From NCBI GenBank assembly GCA_964630755.1, contig CAZVYS010000016.1, forward strand, positions 1 to 22,197: DNA of 22,197 nt. The letters are read 5' to 3'. Source of the stretch: CAZVYS01 sp964630755 (GTDB taxonomy: Bacteria > Patescibacteriota > Microgenomatia > UBA1400 > CG1-02-47-37). A program made the position numbers and the translations under genes. Below, in pieces: positions 13,384 to 19,962 of this stretch. The notes below the pieces were generated by a model. It was not told the origin of the DNA, did not search any database, and saw only the letters and a list, made by a program, of their open reading frames with translations. Each line of letters begins with the position of its first letter. Position 1 is the first letter of the stretch.

Positions 13384-13446
13384 GAAAGGTTTAAGGAGAA
13401 GCTTGAGGAGGCGGTTATCAGAGATGTAGAGTGGTTTAGGAAGTAA
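13384..13446 (+). pseudogene. Remnant of a second hydrolase gene tail
   Basis: After an in-frame TAA at 13381, the frame reads 20 codons ending EEAVIRDVEWFRK and a TAA. The final residues EAVIRDVEWFRK are identical to the end of the hydrolase at 9089-10096. Nucleotides 13408-13439 are identical, including third codon positions, so this is a DNA duplication and not protein convergence. The upstream part does not resemble the hydrolase, so only the tail is preserved. Confidence 0.7.
13408..13439 (+). repeat. Direct repeat, downstream copy
   Basis: A 32-bp perfect copy of 10058-10089, offset exactly 3350 bp. Further similarity continues for a few bases past it (GAAGTAA versus AAAATGA). The two copies bracket the sigma factor and the 707-residue gene. 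Confidence 0.9.
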
Positions 13447-13458
13447 AGTTGATAAGGC

Positions 13459-13467
13459 TGGTATAAT
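13459..13467 (+). promoter_or_regulatory. Extended -10 promoter of the methyltransferase gene
   Basis: TGGTATAAT ends 6 nt before ATG 13474, so the transcript would begin at that ATG. If ATG 13495 is the real start instead, the leader would be about 21 nt. Confidence 0.65.
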
Positions 13468-13473
13468 CTTTTA

Positions 13474-14427
13474 ATGCCCTTTAGGGTATTTTTTATGGCA
13501 AATTCATTAGGTTTAAGCCCAGAAGCTTATCAGAGTAGGACTAATTTTTTAGGAGGCGGTGAAGGCTCTTTAATGAGTGGAGAAAGTTTACTAGATATGC
13601 ATGAAGGAAATATGAGGTTAAGATCATGTTTAGTTGGAGCTTATGTTAATGCAGTAATTCCAATCTCGCAACAATTTATTGGCAATAGTGATAAAGGCTT
13701 GGTATTAGAAGTAGCTAGTGGAACAGGGTATTATTCTCAATTGCTTAGGAATAATGGAGCCAGAGAATTAGCAAATAAATTAGTAAGCGTTGAAATTAAT
13801 CAAGAGTCAATATTAACTGGGATAAGATGTGGTAATTATGGATTAATGGCTTTACAAGATGCGAATGCCTTAGCTTTTAGTGAGAATAGTTTTGACGGCG
13901 GAGTTTCGTTTTCTGGTTTTGATTCTTTACCAGATTTAAGAAATACATTAAGGCAGGCTTTGAATGTAATCAGAGCAGGAAAAAATTTAGTATTATTTCA
14001 GGAAGCTGATGCTCATCAATATACTTTTGGACTAAATATGAATCCAGAGGTCGCATTAGGTTTATATAGAAGAGCCTTGCTAGTTGCCGTTGATAGAATA
14101 AGAGAAGCAAAAATTATATTTGATGATTTTGTGGAAGGTGTGGGAGTTGAGTCAATTGAAGCAGTGAAAAAAAGAGTAGATGGAAAGATGCTTCAAACGA
14201 TCTTAGAAAATAAGCCATTAATAGTTGGTAATAACTTAGGTACGTTTAGAATGAGGAAAAAAGGAGGCGAAGGAAAGGAAAATAGTGAAATCCTTGAGGA
14301 GTTTAAAAAACATCAGAGGGCAAATTTAGATTTATCAGGAACTGAAATTGGAGAAGATGAGGTGTTGGAATGGGTGAAAATGCACGTGATGGTGATTCAA
14401 AAAACTGGTGATATAATTGTTGGGTGA
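13474..14427 (+). CDS. SAM-dependent methyltransferase, class I
   Basis: A 317-residue Rossmann-fold methyltransferase. Motif I is LVLEVASGTGYYSQLL (about 76-91, glycine motif E-x-x-x-G-T-G), and the acidic residue binding the SAM ribose is probably Glu107 (VSVEIN). A DANALAFSENSFDGGVSF segment is typical of methyltransferase motif III/IV regions. The acceptor is unknown. Two starts are possible. ATG 13474 is at the predicted transcription start; ATG 13495 (MANSLGL) has a weak AGGG upstream and gives 310 residues. The C-terminal third is lysine-rich and unassigned. The next gene starts 1 nt after its TGA. Confidence 0.85.
   Translation: MPFRVFFMANSLGLSPEAYQSRTNFLGGGEGSLMSGESLLDMHEGNMRLRSCLVGAYVNAVIPISQQFIGNSDKGLVLEVASGTGYYSQLLRNNGARELANKLVSVEINQESILTGIRCGNYGLMALQDANALAFSENSFDGGVSFSGFDSLPDLRNTLRQALNVIRAGKNLVLFQEADAHQYTFGLNMNPEVALGLYRRALLVAVDRIREAKIIFDDFVEGVGVESIEAVKKRVDGKMLQTILENKPLIVGNNLGTFRMRKKGGEGKENSEILEEFKKHQRANLDLSGTEIGEDEVLEWVKMHVMVIQKTGDIIVG
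14412..14417 (+). promoter_or_regulatory. Possible -10 for the GHMP kinase gene
   Basis: TATAAT inside the last codons of the methyltransferase gene, 11 nt before ATG 14429. It may give a second, near-leaderless transcript within the operon. Confidence 0.45.
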
Positions 14428-14428
14428 T

Positions 14429-15580
14429 ATGAATGATGAGTTAGTGAAGCAAGCTAAAAAAGGATATAAGAAAAAGTTTGGCACAGAGTCAGGGGCAGTG
14501 GCTATTGGTGCTGGACGGGTAGAAGTGATTGGGAACTTTACTGATCAACTTGAAGGAGGTTTGGCTATTGGAGCACCGATTGATAAGTTTGTGGTTGTAG
14601 CGGTGGGATGGAATAGTGAGAATAAAATTAGGATGTTTTCTGAAAATTATGAAGATGATGGTGTAGTGGAGGTAGAACTGAGTGGGTTGGCTGAGTGCCC
14701 GACTGAGTGGAGTAAGTATGTGGTTGGGGTAGTACATCATTTAACTAAGAATGAAGTTAAGTTAGATAAAGGAGTTGATATTTATATAGCCAGCAACTTA
14801 CCAAACGTGGGCGGGCTATCAAGTTCAGCGGCCTTGGAAGTGTCAGTGATTTTGAGTGTTTTAAAGTTGATAGGTGAAAAGGCAGATAAGCGAAAATTAG
14901 CTAAGTGGTGCCGGGATGCTGAGATAGATCCAGACTTTGTAGGTGGTTCGTGTGGCTATCTTGATCAAGGCTGTTCTTTGTCAAATGGTGGAGTAGTTTT
15001 AAGTTTTGAGGATCAGGAAGATGGCATTCCGTTTGTGGGCAAAGAAGTTGATTTAAGTGTTTTTAAGGATAAAGGGTATAGTTTAGTAGTTGGAGTGGGT
15101 ACAGGTCGGCAGTTAACTCAAACTGGATATGCGCACAAGGCAGGTTTAGCAAAAAGGGCGTATAAAGGTGAAAAGTTGGGTGAGGAGGCAGATAGAGCCT
15201 TAAAGCATTTGCTTGATGAAACAAAGAGAGTAAAAGAGTTTGAAAAGGCGTGTGAGGGTGGGGATATTAAGAGGGTATTAAGGTTACTTAACAAGAGTGG
15301 TCAAAGCTCACTTGATCTGTGGGGTGTGGCTGATGCTTGTCCAGATGGGGTTAAGGCAGTGCCGGAGTTGCGGTTTTTAGTGGAGGTGGCTAGAAAGATT
15401 GAGAGTGTGGGAGCGGTTAGGAATCATGGCGGTGGTTGGAACACGACTATATTACTAGTAGTTAAAAAAGGCATGGAGGAAAAAGTAAAGCAGGAGTTGA
15501 ATGTGGCTTATAAAGACAAGTTTGGACAAAAGCTTGAGTTTGTGGATATAAAAGTTAGCCAGGGATCAAAAGCTTTGTGA
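14429..15580 (+). CDS. GHMP-family sugar kinase, galactokinase-like
   Basis: A 383-residue kinase of the GHMP superfamily, closest in layout to galactokinase. Motif 1 is AGRVEVIGNFTDQLEGG (28-44), motif 2 the ATP-binding PNVGGLSSSAALE (125-137), the presumed catalytic Asp179 lies in CGYLDQ, and motif 3 is NHGGGWNTTILLV (332-344). True galactokinases have GEHTDYNGG in motif 1; here Glu and His are replaced (GNFTDQLEGG), so the sugar is probably not simply galactose. It likely makes a sugar-1-phosphate. ATG 14429 is preferred over an upstream TTG at 14417 because it follows the methyltransferase stop and the -10-like box. Confidence 0.88.
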   Translation: MNDELVKQAKKGYKKKFGTESGAVAIGAGRVEVIGNFTDQLEGGLAIGAPIDKFVVVAVGWNSENKIRMFSENYEDDGVVEVELSGLAECPTEWSKYVVGVVHHLTKNEVKLDKGVDIYIASNLPNVGGLSSSAALEVSVILSVLKLIGEKADKRKLAKWCRDAEIDPDFVGGSCGYLDQGCSLSNGGVVLSFEDQEDGIPFVGKEVDLSVFKDKGYSLVVGVGTGRQLTQTGYAHKAGLAKRAYKGEKLGEEADRALKHLLDETKRVKEFEKACEGGDIKRVLRLLNKSGQSSLDLWGVADACPDGVKAVPELRFLVEVARKIESVGAVRNHGGGWNTTILLVVKKGMEEKVKQELNVAYKDKFGQKLEFVDIKVSQGSKAL

Positions 15581-15586
15581 TATACT
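15578..15586 (+). promoter_or_regulatory. Extended -10 promoter of the GH13 gene
   Basis: TGATATACT, partly overlapping the GHMP kinase stop codon, with 13 nt to the ATG at 15600. Predicted leader about 6-7 nt. Confidence 0.55.
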
Positions 15587-15599
15587 AAAACTTGTTTTT

Positions 15600-17408
15600 A
15601 TGGACAAGCAAATTTCTGACGATTTATTGAGATGGGATAGTCGTGGATACAGTAATCTTGAAGCTTATTTAGTTGGTTTGAATGATGAGTCGTTAAAGGT
15701 GAGAGACAAAAAGATTTATCAGTTGTTAGAGGTTGGTTTGAAGGATTTATATCAAGACTTTGGTGAAGAAATTTTAAAAGGAATTAAAAAATTAGTTAGC
15801 TTGATAGATAATCTGAAAAGAGAAGGGAAAAGTGTAGCAAAACAAGAAAACACATTAGTGGTTTATCCTGGTACATTCGGAGGATTTAAGCAGTTGGCTG
15901 AGTTGTTGCCAAAGTGGAAAGAGACGGGAATTACTCAGGTTCATGTTTTGCCTTTGTATGAGCAATCTGGAGATGATGGATTTGCAGTTAAGGTTTTTGA
16001 TGACAAAAAGCCTTTAAAGATAGCTAAGGAATGGGGGGGTGAGGAGGAGTTTAGTAGGTTATCAAAGAAAGCTAAAGAGCTTGGGATGAGTTTAATGGTT
16101 GATGTAGTGTTGAATCATATAGCAGTTGATTCGCCGATATTATGGAACAAGAGTATGGTGGATAGATATTTATTGGCTTTTGAAAAAGGCAATGAACCGT
16201 TTAAGTTTATTAAACTAAGAACAGATGAAAATGGAGGGCAGTACGCAGTTTATAAAGTTAGTGGTGGAGAGGAAGAAGCACTAGTAATTTTCCCTGAACA
16301 AGCTGATATTAATCATCCTCAAACAATAGAGTTATTTGAAAGAACGGTTTGGCATACGTTTTATCCATTTCAAGCAGACTTGGATTTAAATAAACCAGAA
16401 GCTTTTGAGTTAGTTTGTAAAAAAGTGATGCAAGTAGCTGAGTGGTTAGGAAGAAGCGGAACAATTAGATTAGATGCTATTCCATATGTGGGTAAAAGAA
16501 TGGATAAGACTATGTTTGAGTATCAGGATAGTGATCGAGGCTATCAGATAATTTGCTTATTACGATTAGTATTAACTTTGGTGGCTCCAAAAATGAAGAT
16601 GTTGGCAGAGGCAGCTAGACCATTAAACGAGATGATGGCTTACCCAGAAAGAGTGGGAGCTGGTTATGATTTTTTATCTTTACCACTTTTACTCCAAGCA
16701 ATAATGGAAGAGAAGCCTGAGCTGTTTGTTGATAAGATTAAAGAGATGACTGAAGTAGTTGGTTTTGAAGGAATGAGTCGGCTGGCCATGATATTACAAA
16801 CTCATGATGATTATCCCTTGGCTGAGTTAAAAGATGGGAAAGTAATCAGAAAAGTGTGGCAGAGTTTAGAAGGGCGAGGGGCAGAAACATTTGGGATACG
16901 AAAAGAGGAAGTTGAAGCAGTGCCAAAGGGAGCGGTAATTAGATTAATGGAGGTTTGTGATAAGAATCCAGAAAAGTTAATGGCTGCGGTGGCTTTGGCA
17001 AGTTTTCTGCCTCATGGAAAATTGTTGTACTTGTATGGAACTGAGACTGGGGAATTGAAAGATGATGAATGCTATAAACTAGAGTGCGAGCGAGCTAAAA
17101 GAGAAAATAGACAGCCAGATAAAAGAGCCTATATTCGTCAAACTATGGACAAGGGTGAGTATTTGAAAAAGTTAGACTCTGATTTGTCGTTGAGGTTTGC
17201 AAAATTGCAAAAACAAAGACTTGAGTTAATGCCAGATAAGTTAACTAGTTTTAAAGCTGAGTGTGAAAATGGAGTGGTGGAAATTAGGGTAGAAGGGATA
17301 AGGGGGGTTGAAGCTAAGCGATTAAAAGTAATAATCAACTTAACTGGTGAGGAAAGAGAAGAGTTTGGAGTTAGTTTAATGTCTTATGCTGTTATAATAC
17401 AAGCTTGA
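15600..17408 (+). CDS. GH13 family glucosyl enzyme, sucrose-phosphorylase-like
   Basis: A 602-residue alpha-amylase-superfamily protein with a complete catalytic set: region I DVVLNH (168-173), nucleophile Asp292 in IRLDAIPYVGK (region II), acid/base Glu337 in MLAEAARP (region III), and His402-Asp403 in THDD (region IV). Features pointing to subfamily 18 (sucrose, glucosylglycerate or related phosphorylases) are VHVLPLYEQSGDDGFAV near residue 115 and FQADLDLNKPEAF near 257, matching the family's DQ-DLN-P element. Amylosucrase-like activity is an alternative. No signal peptide, so cytoplasmic. It follows the GHMP kinase by 19 nt and ends inside the coaBC start region. Confidence 0.88.
   Translation: MDKQISDDLLRWDSRGYSNLEAYLVGLNDESLKVRDKKIYQLLEVGLKDLYQDFGEEILKGIKKLVSLIDNLKREGKSVAKQENTLVVYPGTFGGFKQLAELLPKWKETGITQVHVLPLYEQSGDDGFAVKVFDDKKPLKIAKEWGGEEEFSRLSKKAKELGMSLMVDVVLNHIAVDSPILWNKSMVDRYLLAFEKGNEPFKFIKLRTDENGGQYAVYKVSGGEEEALVIFPEQADINHPQTIELFERTVWHTFYPFQADLDLNKPEAFELVCKKVMQVAEWLGRSGTIRLDAIPYVGKRMDKTMFEYQDSDRGYQIICLLRLVLTLVAPKMKMLAEAARPLNEMMAYPERVGAGYDFLSLPLLLQAIMEEKPELFVDKIKEMTEVVGFEGMSRLAMILQTHDDYPLAELKDGKVIRKVWQSLEGRGAETFGIRKEEVEAVPKGAVIRLMEVCDKNPEKLMAAVALASFLPHGKLLYLYGTETGELKDDECYKLECERAKRENRQPDKRAYIRQTMDKGEYLKKLDSDLSLRFAKLQKQRLELMPDKLTSFKAECENGVVEIRVEGIRGVEAKRLKVIINLTGEEREEFGVSLMSYAVIIQA
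17390..17398 (+). promoter_or_regulatory. Extended -10 promoter of coaBC
   Basis: TGTTATAAT in the last codons of the GH13 gene, ending 9 nt before the coaBC ATG at 17408. Predicted leader 2-3 nt. Confidence 0.6.
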
Positions 17409-18619
17409 TGAAAGCAAAAACAGTATTAATTGGCATTACAGGTGGAATTGCGGCTGTTAAGGTGGTTGAATTGGTCAAGGGACTTAAGAAAAGAGGAGTG
17501 GTAGTTAAGGTAGTAATGACAAGATCAGCTAGGCATTTGGTGGATGTAAGAGAACTTGAAAAGGTGAGTGGAAATAAGGTGTATGTTGAGATGTTTGAAA
17601 AAGGGTTTGACTTAAAACAGGTACTAAAAAGCAGGAGAGTGGAGCATATAGATTTGGTTGATGAGGTGGATTTAATAGTAATAGTACCGGCCACAGCTAA
17701 TGTGATAGCAAAGCTTGCCAGTGGCATGGCGGATGATTTTCTAACCACTACAGTTTTGGCAGCTAAGAGTGAGGTAATGGTTTACCCGTCAATGAATTCA
17801 ACTATGTGGTTAAATCCAATGGTGCAAGAAAATGTAACTAAGCTTCAAAGACTTGGAATGGTGGTGGTGGGGCCGGATAAGGGACCATTGGCTTGTGGAG
17901 TTAGTGGGGTGGGGAGGTTGCCAAAGATTGAGAAAATAGTGGCAGAGATAGTGGAGAGACTAGCTAAAACTGATCAGTTAAAGGGAAAGAAAGTAATGGT
18001 GACTGCTGGAGCAACAAGGGAAAAGATTGATGAGGTCAGATATATAACTAATCCGTCTTCAGGTAAGATGGGAGTGGCTTTAGCTGAGGCTTTGTATCAA
18101 AAGGGCGCTGAAGTGGTGATACTTAAAGCTAAGGGTTCAATTGAACCAAGGTTTCCTATCAAGCAGTTTGAGTTTGAGACAAGTGAAGATTTATTAAAGT
18201 TGGTGAAAAGAGAAGTTAAAAAAGCTCAAGTGATGTTTCAAGTGGCAGCAGTAGGAGATTTTAGAGTAAAGGAGCAGCATAAGGGAAAGTTATCAAGCAA
18301 GAATAAGCATATATTAGAGTTAGTATCAGTTAAGAAGATAGTAAATCTAGTGAAAAAGATAAATCCAAGGATAAGATTGTTTGGGTTTAAGGCGGTCTGT
18401 GGATTAACTACAAAGCAAGCAGTGAAAAAAGCTAGAGAGGTAATTAAGGACTCAGAGGCAGAAGCAGTGATGGTTAATGAGGTTAGTAAAGAAGATATTG
18501 GGTTTGAGAGTGATGATAATCAAGTGATGGTGGTGACAAAAGATAAGGTGGTTAGCTTGAAAAAGATGTCAAAGCGAGAGCTTGGTCTTGAGCTGGTTCA
18601 AGAGTTGCTTTTGGTTTGA
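17408..18619 (+). CDS. coaBC: Bifunctional phosphopantothenoylcysteine decarboxylase / phosphopantothenate-cysteine ligase
   Basis: CoaBC carries out two consecutive steps of coenzyme A synthesis. The CoaC flavin domain (about 1-185) has GITGGIAAVK, catalytic His80 in VEHIDL, the PSMNSTMW loop (family PAMN) and active-site Cys163 in GPLACGVSGVGRL. The CoaB domain (about 192-403) has KVMVTAGATREKIDEVRYITNPSSGKMG, the AAVGDF segment and NEVSKEDIGFESDDNQVMVV. The 403-residue length is normal. ATG 17408 shares one base with the upstream TGA; the TTG three bases earlier is less likely. It overlaps the convergent gluconokinase-like gene by 51 bp. Confidence 0.95.
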   Translation: MKAKTVLIGITGGIAAVKVVELVKGLKKRGVVVKVVMTRSARHLVDVRELEKVSGNKVYVEMFEKGFDLKQVLKSRRVEHIDLVDEVDLIVIVPATANVIAKLASGMADDFLTTTVLAAKSEVMVYPSMNSTMWLNPMVQENVTKLQRLGMVVVGPDKGPLACGVSGVGRLPKIEKIVAEIVERLAKTDQLKGKKVMVTAGATREKIDEVRYITNPSSGKMGVALAEALYQKGAEVVILKAKGSIEPRFPIKQFEFETSEDLLKLVKREVKKAQVMFQVAAVGDFRVKEQHKGKLSSKNKHILELVSVKKIVNLVKKINPRIRLFGFKAVCGLTTKQAVKKAREVIKDSEAEAVMVNEVSKEDIGFESDDNQVMVVTKDKVVSLKKMSKRELGLELVQELLLV

Positions 18620-19063
18620 GCTACTATTGTTAATAGCTGGAGAGTTGTTGGGTGGAGGATCAAATAGTTTGTCCATTTTCTTTACATAGGTTTGGTCCCA
18701 AGGGTAGAGAGCTCTTTTTTGGCGGCGTTGATAGCGGATGCTAGGAGGAGTGTTGATGTAAGCAAATTGGGCTTGAGGGAGTTTTTTTAGTAGCTGGTCT
18801 CGGTGTTTTTGTTTTAAGAAAGCTTGAGCTACAACTAGCTTGGGGTGTTTGCTAGATAGTTTTTCAATTGAGGCGATTAAGTGGTTGATAAACTGATTGC
18901 GCATGGGGGTGGTGATGGGTTTCATGTTGTGAAGGGCTTTGGTTATTTCTGGAGTTAGGTCACTATCGCCATCGTAAAAGTGGTAGTTAAACTGCTTTTG
19001 GATCAGTTGGCCGATAAAGGTTTTACCAGCGCCAGTGGGGCCAAAGAGGATGAGTAGAGACAT
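18569..19063 (-). CDS. P-loop kinase, gluconokinase-like
   Basis: A 164-residue nucleotide kinase. The P-loop GPTGAGKT is at residues 8-15. FYDGDSDLTPEITKAL (about 33-48) resembles the gluconokinase DGD-LHP-NI element, and VVAQAFLKQKHRDQLL resembles its ACSALK-YRD-L element, so phosphorylation of a sugar acid or similar small metabolite is likely. A longer frame reaching 19135 runs through the tRNA-Trp gene, so ATG 19063, 4 nt after the tRNA CCA end, is the real start. No ribosome binding site is present: cutting at the tRNA 3' end would leave an almost leaderless mRNA. Its 3' end overlaps coaBC. Confidence 0.8.
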   Translation of the reverse strand: MSLLILFGPTGAGKTFIGQLIQKQFNYHFYDGDSDLTPEITKALHNMKPITTPMRNQFINHLIASIEKLSSKHPKLVVAQAFLKQKHRDQLLKKLPQAQFAYINTPPSIRYQRRQKRALYPWDQTYVKKMDKLFDPPPNNSPAINNSSSNQKQLLNQLKTKLSL

Positions 19064-19067
19064 AAAA

Positions 19068-19141
19068 TGGCAGGGCCGCCAGGGATCGAACCTGGGAGAA
19101 GAGTTTTGGAGACTCTCATGATACCGCTTCATCACGGCCCT
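19068..19141 (-). tRNA. tRNA-Trp (anticodon CCA)
   Basis: All arms fold: 7-bp acceptor AGGGCCG/CGGCCCT, D-stem ATGA/TCAT, anticodon stem AGAGT/ACTCT with loop CTCCAAA (anticodon CCA) and T-arm CCAGG-TTCGATC-CCTGG. The discriminator is G and the 3' CCA is encoded. A standard Trp tRNA reads UGG only, in line with TGA serving as a stop. An extended -10 (TGATATAAT) lies 8 nt upstream of the 5' end. Confidence 0.96.
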
Positions 19142-19149
19142 ATGAGGTG

Positions 19150-19158
19150 ATTATATCA
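19150..19158 (-). promoter_or_regulatory. tRNA-Trp promoter (extended -10)
   Basis: TGATATAAT on the minus strand, with 8 nt to the mature tRNA 5' end, so the primary transcript would begin about at the tRNA itself and continue into the kinase gene. Confidence 0.6.
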
Positions 19159-19210
19159 TGGAGTTTGTTTGGTGATAGATAATAAAACTAAGATATATTA
19201 AATGATAGTA

Positions 19211-19216
19211 TATAAT
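19211..19216 (+). promoter_or_regulatory. -10 promoter of the 139-residue gene
   Basis: TATAAT ending 7 nt before ATG 19224; predicted transcript begins at the start codon. Confidence 0.6.
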
Positions 19217-19223
19217 ATAGGGC

Positions 19224-19643
19224 ATGAGATTAGTTGAGTCAGAAGCACTAGGTCGACAAGCGGCCATGTTTGAAACAGAAGATAGTAGTAGGGTGGCTAT
19301 AAATGTTTTAGAGCGCATGGGTGTTAAGGAGGGAGATCTTGAGGCTCTAGAGAGGGTAGTAACAACGGATTTAGATTTTTATGAACATGATTGTGTTTTT
19401 TGGCAGGAGGAAAGTGGAGATATGGCTTTAATGATTAGTCCTGATTCTTTTAGTTTAGTGACAAGAGGAATGATTGGAGGCCAGAATGATATAGAAGAGA
19501 GGGTAGTTGCAGTAGGCTTGGTTTGCAAGAATGTGGCTGATGGGCAAGATAAGAGCTTGGGGAGCGAGTATGAATACGAGTTTATAACTGTTCCAGATAG
19601 TTTTGGAGTAAGGGATTATAGGGGTTTGTTTGTAGAGAGATAA
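19224..19643 (+). CDS. Unknown protein, 139 residues
   Basis: I do not recognise this small acidic protein. It has a helical N-terminus (about 1-50, rich in Glu) followed by a beta-rich part with alternating hydrophobic residues (ERVVAVGLVCKNV and YEYEFITVPDSFGV). There is no signal peptide, membrane span or clear catalytic motif; its two Cys residues (about 56 and 97) are isolated. A -10 box 7 nt upstream supports the start. It stands alone between the tRNA-Trp promoter region and the redox gene pair. Confidence 0.7.
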   Translation: MRLVESEALGRQAAMFETEDSSRVAINVLERMGVKEGDLEALERVVTTDLDFYEHDCVFWQEESGDMALMISPDSFSLVTRGMIGGQNDIEERVVAVGLVCKNVADGQDKSLGSEYEYEFITVPDSFGVRDYRGLFVER

Positions 19644-19689
19644 GTAGATAGCTTGCAATCTTTTTTTCAGCAGCGTAAAGTAGTTTAAT

Positions 19690-19962
19690 ATGAAAGTAAT
19701 TAAGATTGGCGCAGAGTGGTGTTCGGGTTGCTTAGTGATGCGGCCAAGGTGGGAAAGAATTGAGGATGAGATGCCGGAACTGGTGACAGAGTATTATGAT
19801 TTTGATGAAGACAAGAAGGTGGTAGAGAAGTATCAGGTTGATGAAGGTAGGTTGCCTTGTTTTATTTGGTTAAGTGAGAAGGGCGAGGAACTTGAACGGA
19901 TGACTGGAGAGCCATCAGTTAAAAAAATTAAAGAAACTAACAAGAGGAATAAAGATAAATGA
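19690..19962 (+). CDS. Small thioredoxin-fold protein
   Basis: A 90-residue thioredoxin-like protein without a signal peptide, so cytoplasmic. The redox site is WCSGC (residues 10-14), and the typical cis-proline follows in RLPCFIW (Pro56). An extra Cys57 sits directly after the cis-Pro, which is unusual. It is shorter than classic thioredoxin (about 105 residues). The TGA overlaps the ATG of the next gene (ATGA), a membrane electron-transfer protein. This suggests a donor-acceptor pair in which it supplies reducing power to the membrane protein, but direction and partners are inferred. Confidence 0.88.
   Translation: MKVIKIGAEWCSGCLVMRPRWERIEDEMPELVTEYYDFDEDKKVVEKYQVDEGRLPCFIWLSEKGEELERMTGEPSVKKIKETNKRNKDK

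Noticed and set aside
19064..19135. N-terminal extension of the gluconokinase-like protein
   Set aside because: The upstream codons are the tRNA-Trp gene itself; the family start with the P-loop at residues 8-15 is at 19063.
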